Of a stretch of DNA of 64,000 nt, positions 11,391-25,378 are shown piece after piece. Below the pieces are notes generated by a model. The model saw only the letters and a list, made by a program, of their open reading frames with translations. It did no database searches and had not been told where the DNA came from. The translations under genes and the position numbers were made by a program. Source of the stretch: Leptobrachium leishanense (Eukaryota; Chordata; Amphibia; Anura; Megophryidae); contig CM019067.1 of the NCBI GenBank assembly GCA_009667805.1, positions 165,837,073 through 165,901,072 of the forward strand. The letters are read 5' to 3'. The stretch's first letter is position 1. Each line of letters opens with the position of its first letter.

Positions 11391-12120
11391 CTAATTTCCT
11401 ATGGACAAATCCTGAGCCTAGGAGAAAGAAGTCTATATCTTGGATTTATAGCAAAAATATATACCTCATTGACATAAATAATCTGAGAACTCATACACCT
11501 TTTTTGATGAGCCCCATTACCAATCAATCTATATTGATTGTAATCAAAAACGAAGGAAAAATATCAAGATGATGTGCAGGTTTTACTAGTTAGCTATAAA
11601 AAAAATATGAATGCAAATATGACTAAATAACTACATTTGGATATGTGTAGAAAGTATTTAATGCAGGAAGACAATTGATACACAGAAATCAGTATCTAGA
11701 AAGCGCTCACGGCCAGTCTGTGTAGGAGACCTCTACAGACAGCATGAGACTGGTTTAAATTGCACCAAAGGGCTTGAAGCAAGAATGATCCATAATAAGG
11801 GAATATTCACAAATATTGCTTAAACTATGAAGTGGGGGTTACAGATGTAAGTCTCAGATGCCAGAGCTTTATGACAATTCTTTTTATAAAAAAAAGTATG
11901 AGCTGAGAAAATCAAATAACAATTTTAGTTCTACCTTTCTAAAATTTTGTGTTGAATATGGAGAAAACAATTGTAAGGAACAGGAACAATACTCTGATAA
12001 AAAAAAAAAATCCAGTATGGAGTTGTTATTTTTATGTTTATCCATGTGTGACATTTTCTAATTTGTCCCAAAATGTGTGTTATTAAAATTTTTATCTTGC
12101 TTATTTCAACACAGGTAGTG
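11391..12120. other. No gene recognised
   Basis: AT-rich sequence between the L1-like remnant and a repeat with a hammerhead-like motif. Frames of 67-79 codons carry no recognisable motif. Upstream parts of the same LINE could extend into 11391-11600, but I cannot show it. Confidence 0.4.
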
Positions 12121-12330
12121 ATATACATATACAGTATATGTATATCTCCAAAAGCAGGCACTTAGCTCCTCAAATCACCATTAAGCAAACCAGCCACGGT
12201 GCAACCTCCACAAATGATACAGTTTCAACAAACTGACGGCACTTACGGGTCTTTATATAAAAGTTCAATCTTTTTCGTAAATACATCAACGTTTCCGCTT
12301 ATTTGATCCTTTATAAAGACAATACAGACC
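12121..12330 (-). repeat. Repeat with degenerate hammerhead-like motif
   Basis: It begins at a palindromic ATATACATATACAGTATATG run (about 12121) and carries, on the minus strand at 12284-12312, AAGGATCAAATAAGCGGAAACGTTGATG read in two parts: a hairpin-like GGATC and a GGAAACGTTG end. The GAAACGTTGAT ending recurs in the repeats at 14371 and 29051. Probably a fragment of a Penelope-like repeat; function not shown. Confidence 0.35.
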
Positions 12331-12984
12331 TATACAAACAAATCTTAATAATATAATTTACCAGTTTACGCTGGTGCTTACATAGATGTTCAAAACAATA
12401 TTTAGCCATAGTAAACAGTAAAATCAGTCTGTCTCTAATCAGTCCAATCTGCTAGCACTCTCCTGTAAAAAATCCAAATATAGTTAAAATATTGTCATGC
12501 CCCAGTGCAGGGTCCTTGGTTAATACATGATGTGAAGTTTCAATGAAATCAGGGTGTTCTTAAAAAAATCCTGGGGCTCTATTTCAATATTGGTGTTAAA
12601 TGGCAGTCTGTCACTATCTGTGCCCAGAAGATTGTGGAACCACAATAAAACCCAGGTCAAAGCCACTGCAGATGTATTCTGACTTTGGGCAGCACCTTTC
12701 ATGCACAGATGTACACACCTTGCATATCTGTTCCTGGATTTGTTTTGTTTCATCAGCAGAAGCAGTAGCAGGTGCGACCACTCTGGCTACTAATAGGAAC
12801 TGCATTTAAGGGAGGGTCCCCCCTATGAGCAGTGCTTCTGCATTGACTCAGCAATGGTGCATATTAAGCACCATTCTGCCTTCTTCCAGAGAAGCCAGTC
12901 CTGAGCCAGTCTGTCTTTTTTGTTCTCCCACAAAGTTCTGTCAGCTGTGACCATCTCCAGCAACTCAAGGTCCTGTCAACTGTG
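12331..12984. other. No gene recognised
   Basis: Mixed sequence. Overlapping frames on both strands at 12520-12809 are short (63-77 codons) and lack motifs. Confidence 0.4.
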
Positions 12985-13325
12985 CCAAAGGTTTACTTGT
13001 ACGTATGTTTACTTGTGCCCAAGTCTGCTTCTGTATATCCAAGTTTACCCGTGTCCAAGCATTCTCCTGTGTTTCCAGGTTTACCAGTGTCCAAGCATTC
13101 TCCTGTGTTTCCAGGTTTACCAGTGTCCAAGCATTCTCCTGTGTTTCCAGGTTTACCAGTGTCCAAGCATTCTCCTGTGTATCCACGTTTACCAGTGTCC
13201 ATTTACCCGTGTCCAAGCATTCTACTGTGTATCCTTGTTTACCCCTTGTCCAAACATTCTCCTGTGTATCAACGTTTACCAGTGTCCAAACATTCTCCTG
13301 TGTATCCACGTTTACCAGTGTCCTT
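12985..13325. repeat. Minisatellite, 36-bp unit
   Basis: About nine head-to-tail copies of a 36-bp unit starting TTTACCAGTGTCCAAGCATT. The units at 13044-13187 are nearly identical, and outer units are degenerate or shortened. Since 36 is a multiple of 3, every frame stays open and long artificial proteins appear on both strands (for example 12982-13473). The array runs directly into the hairpin-tiled element: the last unit's GTGTCC merges into GGTCCTTCGGACC of that element. Confidence 0.88.
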
Positions 13326-14092
13326 CGGACCTCTCTCCCTCCTGATCGGCGGCGTTGCAGGGGTTAACCCAGGCACCATTTGGAAGGGCACAGCCTGCCC
13401 TTCCAAATGGTACCTGGCATTAACCCCTGGGGAGCTGGATCGCGAATCGGCGCTGAAAAGCGCCGGTTCGTGATCCTTTCCCGGAGCTGGCCGACATCTT
13501 GGATGTCGGCCAAGCCTCCGGGAACTCCCCCTGAGGACTGGCGTCATCGTGCATAGCACGATGATGCCAGTCCTAGAGTTAACCCCTAACTGCCACCAAC
13601 GGTGGAGATAGGGAGTTCCAATGAACTCCCTATCTCCCGATTCGTGGCAGCTAGGGGTTAAAGTTTGGTATGGTTGGATCGGCCAGAGCATGGCCGTTCC
13701 AACGATACCAAACACTACTGTGAAAAAAGTACTGTGAAAAAAAAATGTAACGAGACCCCATCTCTAATTTTTTTAACAAGCGCACCCCATACAAAATATA
13801 ACCGCAATTTCTCGCATGTTAAAATGTGAAAAAAAAACACTTTACACATTGTAAATTATTGAAAATACATATTTTATTGCATTTTTTGTTATAATATACA
13901 GACAGGTCATGACGTATACATATAATAATGACATATTATGAATCTACCAAGTCTGACGGAAAGAAAGATATATAATATGTCTTGGTCATATACTAAAATA
14001 AGCCTTCAAAACACGTTTAAACATGATGAGCAAAACCGGTAAAAATGACCTCAGCACAGAGGTGTGAAAAGCCTCAGCAGCGAAAGGGTTAA
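13326..14092 (+). mobile_element. Hairpin-tiled TTAA element, copy 2, left end missing
   Basis: Matches copy 1 from its seventh hairpin (CTTCGGACCTCTCTCCCTCC) to the right terminus CAGCAGCGAAAGGGTTAA (TTAA at 14089-14092). The first six hairpins and the left terminus are absent, replaced by the 36-bp minisatellite. It also has an internal deletion near 13730-13745, where copies 1 and 3 carry the A-rich block. Stems at 13374-13412 and 13438-13473 differ from the other copies in ways informative for covariation. Confidence 0.8.
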
Positions 14093-14137
14093 TGTGTTAA
14101 GTGATTATACTGAAGCGCAGTCACTTAGCACCTTGTT

Positions 14138-14455
14138 TATTATTATTATTATTATTATTATCATCCCTTATGTGTTTCAATTACCAAGAACTACTAAGCC
14201 AACAGATTGTGAACCTAATATCGCCTGCATTGCCCGACGTTTCGTCGCAAAGCACGGGCATCCAGCTAATATATATATATATATATATATATATTATACA
14301 GTATGTACATCTCCAAAGAAATCCAGATGTACACAAAGACTTTGATAAGTGAATATAAGATTTATTGCATGGATCAACATTTCGGTTCCCTCTGGGACTT
14401 TTCTCAAGATAATGCAAATAGACAAAACAAATATATATATATATATATTTACTTA
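14138..14455. repeat. Microsatellites around a hammerhead-like repeat fragment
   Basis: (TTA)n at about 14138-14161, (AT)n at about 14268-14295 and (AT)n at about 14430-14449. Between the AT arrays is a repeat related to the palindrome at 29001-29178. On the minus strand at 14371-14408 it reads CTTGAGAAAAGTCCC, loop, GGGAACCGAAATGTTGATCC, that is a short stem followed directly by CGAAA. Confidence 0.55.
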
Positions 14456-14563
14456 CTAATTAAACATAATCCAACCAGAGCCACAATGAAGCCTCCCTGA
14501 CCCCGGAAGCATGCGTCAAGATGTACCTCCATGCCCCCGTCATTATAGAGACTTGTACACATA

Positions 14564-16186
<1,623 letters not shown>

Positions 16187-16194
16187 TATACATA

Positions 16195-17829
<1,635 letters not shown>

Positions 17830-17831
17830 TA

Positions 17832-18775
17832 TAACCAAAAAAAAAGAAAAAAAAAACTCTGTAGCTGTACAAAACACAAAAAGAATAAATAAAGTGTAAA
17901 AACAAATGTACGGTGGAGGATATACAACTCAATTACTGTGGACACGTATGGACAACCATCGTTCAGCCATTAGGGCAGCTTTGGCTGGGAATGAGAATCG
18001 CGATTCGAATTGTGTTTAATTGTTAATTTCCAATAAATCTTATATTCATATATTGAAGTATTCCTGTACATTTGGATTTCTTTGGATTTCTACTGATTTG
18101 CAGCTGGATTTAAGCACTGAAGCAAATATACACATATATCTGTGTGCTATATTACTGTGAGGGGTTTCTTGGACTTGTGTATATACTGTATGTTCATGTA
18201 ATAGGTACATATAAAAAAAACACATATTGCAGTGAATAGAGAAGAAACATCTGTTAATAGTGGTATTCAGCCAAGAAGAGGTTGAAAAACACTTAAGTAA
18301 AGAACTATTTTATTTTCTCATTGATTAAAAATGTTGAGAAACTAAAGGTTCATTAGATGGTGAGAATTCCAATGGTCTGGGCTTTGTATGGTTTTACTTG
18401 ATTTTTTTCTACCATTGGCCTTGGAACCCACAGAGAACTCTTTGTTCCTTTGGATTACTTTGTTAGTTTTCAATAAGTAGAGTTATATGTTTTTAAACTC
18501 TGTGTTTGATTTCTGCTCTTCTTAAAAAAGTGTATTCACTTCTGTGAGATACTGTATATTGTGACATTGTGCATTGATGGGTCTGTACATTCCCCTTCTA
18601 TTTTTTTAAAGGTTTAGGCATTAACCCCCAGGAGGGTATATATATATATATATATATATTACACAAGGGAGGCAGTACTCAACATTTACTACATCTTTAA
18701 CCCTAGGCTGTTGGAAAATTATGGGAATTTACAAGGTTTTTCAAAGAGTTAATAACTGTTGAAATCCTGAAAGGG
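17832..18775. other. No gene recognised
   Basis: AT-rich sequence with a (TA)n run at about 18638-18660. No coding or inverted-repeat evidence. Confidence 0.45.
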
Positions 18776-19371
18776 TCAAGAGTTGTTAGAAGCTTTAAAA
18801 GGTTCAAATTTGGTAAAATATTTTAATATTTAAATGGATAAGCTACTGTTCAAGTCTTTGCATGTGTTAGCTGGAGTGCTCTCCTCTTGATTGTTGTATT
18901 TAATTGTCTTGAAGCACCCGTTTTTTGTGCTTAGTAAAGGTTGAGCGGTGCCTTCCTTGTGTATTCTGTATGAAAAGGGATGACAACCCTCAGTAAGCAC
19001 CCCTCCTTGTCACAGGTGTTCCACCTACAGGCTCTATATAACTTTGAATTTCAGGGAGCTCCAGAAAGGATTTGGTCTTCAGTAAGTGAGTTGATTCCAT
19101 TATGGCAATCATTAGGTGACAAGAATAAAACCTGTCTAAAGGTGGGATACATTGACGATGTTATTAGGCTTATGCAATTTATGGCCATATATTGTGAGCT
19201 AAACTTTCATAATTTTCCAACAGAGCTTAGGGTTAAAAATCTTGAAAAAAGTATTGAATGGGCAAAGAACTGTTGTTAGAAGCTTGAAAAGGCTAAAAGT
19301 TTGTAAAATCTTTAAATGTATAAGATGCTGTTGAAGTCGTTGTATGTGTTAGCTGGAGTGCTCTCCTCTTG

Positions 19372-19407
<36 letters not shown>
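18776..19407. repeat. Direct duplication of about 115 bp around a short open frame
   Basis: The segment at about 18776-18893 (from GTTGTTAGAAGCTTTAAAAG to GCTGGAGTGCTCTCCTCTTG) recurs at about 19261-19374 in the same orientation with moderate divergence. The second copy runs straight into (TA)n at 19375-19407; another (TA)n lies just upstream of the first copy. The interval between holds a 99-codon frame (18980-19279) with no motif I recognise. Confidence 0.65.
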
Positions 19408-19409
<2 letters not shown>

Positions 19410-20784
19410 ACCAACTATCCAATTTCGAAATTGTAGCAGTTTGCTACCAATGGAGGATTTGAACGTACAGAGATGATAACGGCTGGCAATGCTTGGTTAA
19501 AATGGAATAAGAAATCATGTTGACAGAGTCTACATCTCAGCTCGGGATGCTGTTTATTGTCTCTTCTTCACTTTCAAGGTCACCATTTCTAATTTTATGT
19601 GGTCTAGATTATATATGACAATGTTCCAGGAAATGTAAGAATACCCAGTTAATGTTTTTATGCTTTGTAAATAACATCAATATATTTAGCTCCTACCACC
19701 TGAGATAAATTGCTGCATTGTGTATTAAATGCTAGTAGGGATTTCATAAGTCTTGGCGATACAAACAACTTAGTTCTATATAACATAGTAATCATTACAG
19801 TAATAACAAGACACTAGTTTCTTTTATCCGCTGTCTTTTATATATGTTTTAGTATTTTGTTCCTTCTGCAGACAGGGGTAGCTTTTGTTTATACTAGCTG
19901 AAACTAAAAATAAAAAGTAAAGGACATACATTTATCGTGATTCATTAAAGAGCAAGATTGTGCTACATTGAATATGGTTTCTCAGGCATATCTTCAAGGT
20001 GATTTTAAAATCAATAAGAAATTTTATACTTCATTTAAAACACCATACAATACTATTAAATAATCATTTGCATTGGTTGTGAATACTCATTCATGTATTG
20101 CAGACCCTTATTAATGGTTTTATAAATAATCATCTGAACTTTTTTATTTAATCAATGAGAGAAGTTAGTATACGCATGAATGTGCCTTAGCTCACATAAA
20201 AATCAATACAGTACAGGGTCCTTAATATGTCACAAATGACCTCACTGGTGGTATAACCTGTGACATCATCAGTGACATTATAATAGAGAAATCTATACTT
20301 TGGGCGCCACCTAGTGGTTTATTAAATAAATGATAGAGATGGAAAGCGTGGCAGAGTTATCTGCAACAAAAATAATATGTATGACAGTACTTTATATGAA
20401 ACAGTCGCTGTCCTCTTCCACGTTGTTAGATATCCCAAAAATAACCAGATGACAGTTTGTAGGTATGAGTGGTGAGGTCAGCGCTTCCTTCAATGTTTTA
20501 TCAGGTGCGAGTAGAGGTAGTGATCATTTTCTCCTTTCAATAAAAGTGACCTCGAGAAAATGATAAGTAGACATAGTATAACCTATAACCATCGATGGTA
20601 AGGTGAAAGTTGAAATATTACTCACGTTTTAGAGTGCCAACAATTCGGGCACTCGCTATGTAGGCAGCCAGCGATTCTTAATGGGATCGCTGGATCACCC
20701 TTCTAGGAATCGGATGTCTCCTTGGATCTCCCGTTTTTAGCGGACAGCAAAAAAGCAGGATCAGTTGGATAACATTAAAAATAA
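19408..20784. other. No gene recognised
   Basis: AT-rich sequence. The words GGGCGCCACCTAGTGG near 20305 are a common element of vertebrate repeats, but I cannot define ends. No convincing exon. Confidence 0.4.
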
Positions 20785-20920
20785 TTAATTGAATAAAATT
20801 ACATAAAAATACAGCCAGTACGCTTTTCGCGAATATTCGCTTCATACACCAGCTGATGAAGCAAATTTTTGCAAAACGCATACTGGCTGTATTTTTATGT
20901 AATTTTATTCAATAAATTAT
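20785..20920. repeat. Palindrome with hammerhead-like core
   Basis: AAAATTACATAAAAATACAG (left arm, about 20785-20830) is mirrored by CTGTATTTTTATGTAATTTT (right arm, about 20876-20920). The two halves look like head-to-head copies of one repeat ending in TTTTATTCAATAAA. The centre contains the motif described in the next entry. Confidence 0.7.
20853..20879 (+). ncRNA. Hammerhead-ribozyme-like core
   Basis: CTGATGA at 20853-20859 is followed by a 5-bp stem GCAAA-TT-TTTGC and then AAAAC. The hammerhead core is CTGANGA, stem II, GAAA; here the G of GAAA is A, so this copy is probably inactive. Flanking GCCAGTA / TACTGGC could form the third stem. The left half of the palindrome gives a similar core on the minus strand (ATGAAGCGAATATTCGCGAA). 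Hammerheads are known in Penelope-like retroelements; identity here is inference from the motif. Confidence 0.4.
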
Positions 20921-20926
20921 TTTGCA

Positions 20927-21161
20927 GCAGATCGTCGAATGCATTTGGCAGTTTTTCGGATAGATTTGGCAGTTTTGTGCCAGTTTTTGGATCAATTCAG
21001 TGGTTTTGAAGCGGTTTTTCGATTCGTTCGGCGGGTCGATTCACCGCATTTAGGGGATTGCTGAATTCACCGCAGGGTTGGCGAATAGAACTCGCCAAAG
21101 TGTGGTGACCAGGAGAGCACCGAAATGTCAGTGACATTTCGATGCTCTCTGAATAACCCTG
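20927..21161 (+). mobile_element. TA-MITE B, right part only
   Basis: TTCGG-rich sequence (GGCAGTTTTTCGGATAG) leads to GGTGA-type blocks and the terminus CTCTCTGAATAACCCTG, followed by TA (21162-21163). This matches the right part of the copies at 1032 and 37950. No left terminus is visible. Confidence 0.6.
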
Positions 21162-21308
21162 TAAATTTGTATTTTAGATTGAGCAAAGTAATGCAGAATT
21201 CAAAAATCTAATCTCCCCTCTGGCTATATTCCAAAAATGTAAATTTATTAGATTACCGGTGCTCTGTGTATGTGTGTGTAATCGAGTAGTTCATGCACCA
21301 AATAAGTA

Positions 21309-21516
21309 CCGGCTGGGTGGAGTAGTGGTAACGTCACGTCACTGCTCTGTGACTGTGGAGACACAGGTTCGAATCCCGGCAAGAGTGCTCTTCAGTAATT
21401 GGCCTTGGACAAGATCCCTAACGGTACATACTCACCACCCAGGACATACTTGAAAACGAGAGATCTCAATGTATCATTCCTGGTAAAATCCTTTAAAAAT
21501 AACCCCAAAAAAAAAC
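21309..21516 (+). repeat. tRNA-derived SINE, copy 2
   Basis: The clearest B box of the family: GGTTCGAATCC at 21366-21376 is a perfect match to the tRNA internal promoter. The A-box-like TGGAGTAGTGG lies about 45 bp upstream. The 3' end has TTCCTGGTAAAATCCTTT and A-rich sequence to about 21516. Confidence 0.82.
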
Positions 21517-21872
21517 CTGATCATACAAAAAGACAAGCTTTTCATGGCGAAATGCGTTTCGGGTGCATAACGGAGCAGGAAAGGAAAATTAACTCCAAAA
21601 TATCACTTTATACTGAATAGCGATCATTGACATTTTGCCTTATAATACGTTTTTTGCCATTATGTGGCACTATTTTGGCCTTGTGAAGGCACTGAAGTTG
21701 TGATTGTGGAGGAACTTGGTTGTTCATAAATATATATTCATCAATAATTTTGAGCCGAGTGGGCTCCTCTTCCCTACTCTATTTTTCTTTTGCTACCTTT
21801 GTTTTCTTATTGTATGATCAGTTTGGGTTACATTATCTTGTTATTACTAGATTTAAAAATCAGAGTTAATAT

Positions 21873-22629
21873 TAGGGATGTGCACCGATTTTTCTTTTGT
21901 TTCGGCTCGTTTGTTTTTTTATAATTTTTGCTTCGGATCATTTCAGCCGATTTTCGTTTTGGCTCGTTTCGGCTCGTTTTTTGCTATCGACTTTCATTTC
22001 GTGATATCGGAAATCTTCAGTCTTTCGAATCATCTGTTCTCGTCGTTTCAAAGGGTCTATTTCGTTTTGACTTAGACTAATGGTATTTCGGATGCTCCAT
22101 ATATTTCGGTCGATACGGTAATTCTGCCGATTCTATCGTTTTTTTATGAAAGATCCTGTTTTTCTTATGAATATGCATTGCACAACTTTATTTAATCATA
22201 TTAAAATGGTATGAAAGGAAAAAAAATTAACAAAACAATTTACCTCTACAGAATAATGCAGCATATGAATCCACATACTGCCGGGCAGCACCTCTACAGT
22301 ATAATAATGCAGCATATGAATCCGCACACTGCCGGGCAGCACCTCTACAGTATAATAATGCAGCATATGAAACCTCACACTGTCGAATGATCCGAATCAC
22401 CAAAATGATCCAAACGCCGAAATGACCTGAATCATCGAATCAACCGTATTTATCGAATCGACCAGAAATCTCGAATCATCCGAAATATCGAATCGAATGA
22501 GTCGAAATTTCGAATCGAACCAAAAATTTTGTGTTGTCGAGATTTCGGATTCGGGATGCCCTCGGAAGCATGAAAATGGTAAATTTCGTCCAAAAAACGA
22601 TTCGGTACGAAACGATTTGCACATCCCTA
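21873..22629. mobile_element. hAT-like non-autonomous element 1
   Basis: Ends TAGGGATGTGCACCGA and TTTGCACATCCCTA, with an exact 8-bp target duplication GTTAATAT at 21865-21872 and 22630-22637. The arms are rich in TTCGGCTCG / CGAATC words. No transposase frame. Related elements at 24822, 29463 and, more distantly, 43247 share the end structure and also have 8-bp duplications, the hAT hallmark. Confidence 0.85.
22242..22380. repeat. 51-bp tandem repeat, about three units, inside hAT-like element 1
   Basis: Units beginning CACCTCTACAGTATAATAAT and containing GCAGCATATGAATCC and ACTGCCGGGCAG repeat with a 51-bp period. Confidence 0.75.
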
Positions 22630-22637
22630 GTTAATAT

Positions 22638-23711
22638 ATACTACCAACTTAAGCACCTTACCTTGATCTACTAATATCTACAATTACAGGGTCGCATATT
22701 TCGTTCATATTTTTCTGTTGTGTCTGTTTATCATGATCTGGATCAAATTTAATCTTTTATATTTCATTAAGTTCTACTAAAAGGTACGTTTTAACTACAA
22801 TTGTCACAGTGAAATTGTGATTTGACCAAATCTATTCGGCAGATCAGCTACTTATACTGATTAGGGTGACCCCCTCCTTTTATCTCTGTATCTACTATAT
22901 TACGTATACATTTTTCCACCTTTTTCTCCAGTGTTACGTTGCACTGTGTCTGTTTAGTGGCTAATTTGTTTTTACAAATATGTTAATAACTACTGTTTAA
23001 AAAAAATATTTTAAATCCGGTTTTGCTGTGCTGTTAAACAATGTCATTTCAGCCACAGTAACAGCACCTCCTGTCAAGATTCTCTCTTACAGGAAGGCCT
23101 CTTAATCCTTTGATCTTTCACCTGCCACTCTGCTGTCAGCTACTTTGACAGTTTTAGTTATAGAGACTATTACTAACTCTGATATTAAGTTTAGTGGTGC
23201 TGTATTGTTCAAAATATCTAGTGCATTCAAACATGCTGGTGATATCCTAAATCCATCTATTGTCCCTTAATCTGCTTGTAAAGATGTTATCTTTTACCTC
23301 TGACATTTTTGGACACATCAGCATGGTCTGGATAATCTGCAACTTCGGTCAGACAAATTACATAATCCTCAAATAGTAACATTTTGCCTATTTTCAGCAT
23401 ATATGAAGTTACAAGAGTTATTCAAAATCGTGATGCATGGAACAAGGCATGAATGACCTTCACAGCCAAGTAGGCATTTAAGATAACCAGACTTGGCTGT
23501 CCCCTCCAATTCCATGCATATTTCTTGAATGCATTACATAGGTAAAGCATTATAAATTATATAAATATGCCGTTTTCAACACGCTATCATCTATCAGTTA
23601 ATAATCCTTTTGGATTGATTATTCTTTAAAGCAACATTGCATGTATCTATATCTGCAGTTTTTCTCTTTAAAGTTGTAAGCTTTTTTTTATTGCACTGAA
23701 GATAGCTATAG
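22638..23711. other. No gene recognised
   Basis: AT-rich sequence between two hAT-type insertions. No motif-bearing frame. Confidence 0.45.
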
Positions 23712-23895
23712 CAGTGTTTCTCAACTCTGGTCCTCAGGACTCACTAAAGGGCCAGGACTGTGAGATATCTGAAGCATAGCACAGGTGATAGGATTTGCTG
23801 CTCAGTTATTGCAGGATTCAGTCTGTATTTCCCCAAGGTGATCCTTAAAATCTGGCCTGTTAGGGATACCTGAGGACCAAAGTTGAGAAATACTG
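23712..23895. mobile_element. hAT MITE with CAGTGTTTCTCAAC ends, copy 1
   Basis: CAGTGTTTCTCAACTCTGGT at 23712 pairs with GTTGAGAAATACTG ending at 23895. These are typical short hAT termini. CTATAG is repeated at both flanks, though a full identical 8-bp duplication is not present. A sibling is at 39960-40141. Confidence 0.78.
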
Positions 23896-24215
23896 CTATA
23901 GAGGGACAATGCTGAAACAACAAAAATGTGAATTCAATATACCAGAAAAGGAAGGTTAAAGAGACTTGATGAAGAATATTAAACCAGGTTACAAATAGCT
24001 AATTGTACGTGGTCTTTTGCCAACAACTCTTGGGCAAAGAGCCAATTCATTTTCCACGCCATCCCTTCCGATCAGTAAATAAAAATGTGTGATTTTTATT
24101 TTTATTGTGTTGCATGGTTTTCATTGCAGTTGCGTGGGATTTATAGAGAGAGTTGGTACGTGAGTGGGCTTATTATATGAAATATTAGAAATAATATAGA
24201 ATTTTATCATTCTTA

Positions 24216-24788
24216 GGGCCAAATTACAATCTTCGCGCAAATGTTTGCGCCGGCGCAAAAAACATTAACGCGAGTGGTAAAACCCTTTGTGCTGAACGTC
24301 GTATTACATTGTCAGCGCAACAAACGTGCGTAATCGTCTACCGCGGGTGAACTTGCGCGAACCCTGCGGGAGCGTACTGTACTGCGCGCGTCCTATACTT
24401 AACATTGTGAGTGCGAACGCGAATGTGCGCTGGTACGCGAATGGTATTACAATCTATGCTCAGTTTGTAACACATAGCCTTTGCGCGCTTAATTTTAGAA
24501 ACTCCTAAAAGCTGGTGTTAATGGCAAATTCTATCGACATGGCCGAAACCAAATACACCAGCTCAAAAAAAAAATATCTGCAAAGTATAGTTACACATTC
24601 TATACATACCAAACCAATAAAATGGAGAAGTTGTGCGTGTCCGTTTTACGCGCGTTATTGCTCTACGGATGAAAAAATGTGCGAGGATTGTAATTCCAGC
24701 GGTGATTTACGCTCATTAACATTTAACGCTTGGTGCACAAATTCACACGTTGTGCGAGCGTTTTTGCATGAAGATTGTAATTTGGCCC
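24216..24788. mobile_element. Harbinger-like MITE, copy 1 (uninterrupted)
   Basis: Ends GGGCCAAATTACAATCTTCG and TGAAGATTGTAATTTGGCCC, flanked by TTA at 24213-24215 and 24789-24791. A 3-bp TTA duplication is the PIF/Harbinger signature. The interior is CpG-rich (many GCGCAAA / GCGTTA words) and has no transposase. It serves as an uninterrupted reference for the copies at 26521 and 51539. Confidence 0.75.
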
Positions 24789-24821
24789 TTAGTGTCTTAT
24801 TTATTCTACTCTGCAATAAAT

Positions 24822-25370
24822 TAGGCTTGTGCACCGATTTTTTTTTCGGTTCGATTCGGTTCGATTTTTCGGATTTTTAAACTTTTCGATTCGGCTCGTT
24901 TCGATCGATTTCTGTTTCGATTCGGTTCGGCTCGATTCGTTTTTCATGTACATTTTTTTCGCAATATCGACCATTTTTCGTATTTTCGTGTCACTTTGCT
25001 CGTTTTTTGTGTATCGACTTTTCGTAATTTCGGAAATTTTCGTTTTTCGGAACTGTACGTTTTCGGAATTTCGACCGTTTTTCGTATTTTCGTGTCACTT
25101 TGCTCGTTTTTTGTATCGACTTTTCGTAAGTTCGGAAATTTTCGTTTTTTCGGAACGTCTGTTCTCCTCGTTTCAAAGCAATAAATTTCGATTTGACACA
25201 TATCAAATCCATTCGAAAATTCCTAAAATATTTCGTTTCGGCTCGGAAAACTTTTCAGATCTGCCATTTTCGGATCTAAAAATTTTCGGAAAATCGGCCG
25301 CATCCGAAAACACGAATCGGGAAATTTCGTGAAAATTCCGAAATTCCGAAACCCGAAATGCACATCCTTA
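24822..25370. mobile_element. hAT-like non-autonomous element 2
   Basis: Ends TAGGCTTGTGCACCGATT and GAAATGCACATCCTTA with an exact 8-bp duplication CAATAAAT (24814-24821 and 25371-25378). The body is dominated by TTCGGTTCGATTCGG-type sequence and its complement. The 167-codon frame across it is a by-product of this simple composition. Confidence 0.87.
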
Positions 25371-25378
25371 CAATAAAT

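Noticed and set aside
12920..13715. Cysteine-rich and collagen-like repetitive proteins of 114-163 codons
   Set aside because: Translation of a 36-bp minisatellite and of palindromic transposon sequence.
13269..13715. 148-codon minus-strand frame, also seen as 149 codons at 30783-31232
   Set aside because: The similarity between the two is real, but it is the hairpin-tiled transposon copied twice. The frame crosses many palindromes and is absent as such in copy 1.
14217..14262. Another possible hammerhead on the minus strand (GCGACGAAACGTCGGGC)
   Set aside because: GACGAAACGTC is suggestive, but no CTGANGA box stands at the right distance and the stems do not close properly.
24829..25332. 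167-codon Phe/Ser/Arg-rich open frame
   Set aside because: It lies wholly inside a hAT-like element with simple TTCG-rich composition. The complementary strand is equally open.
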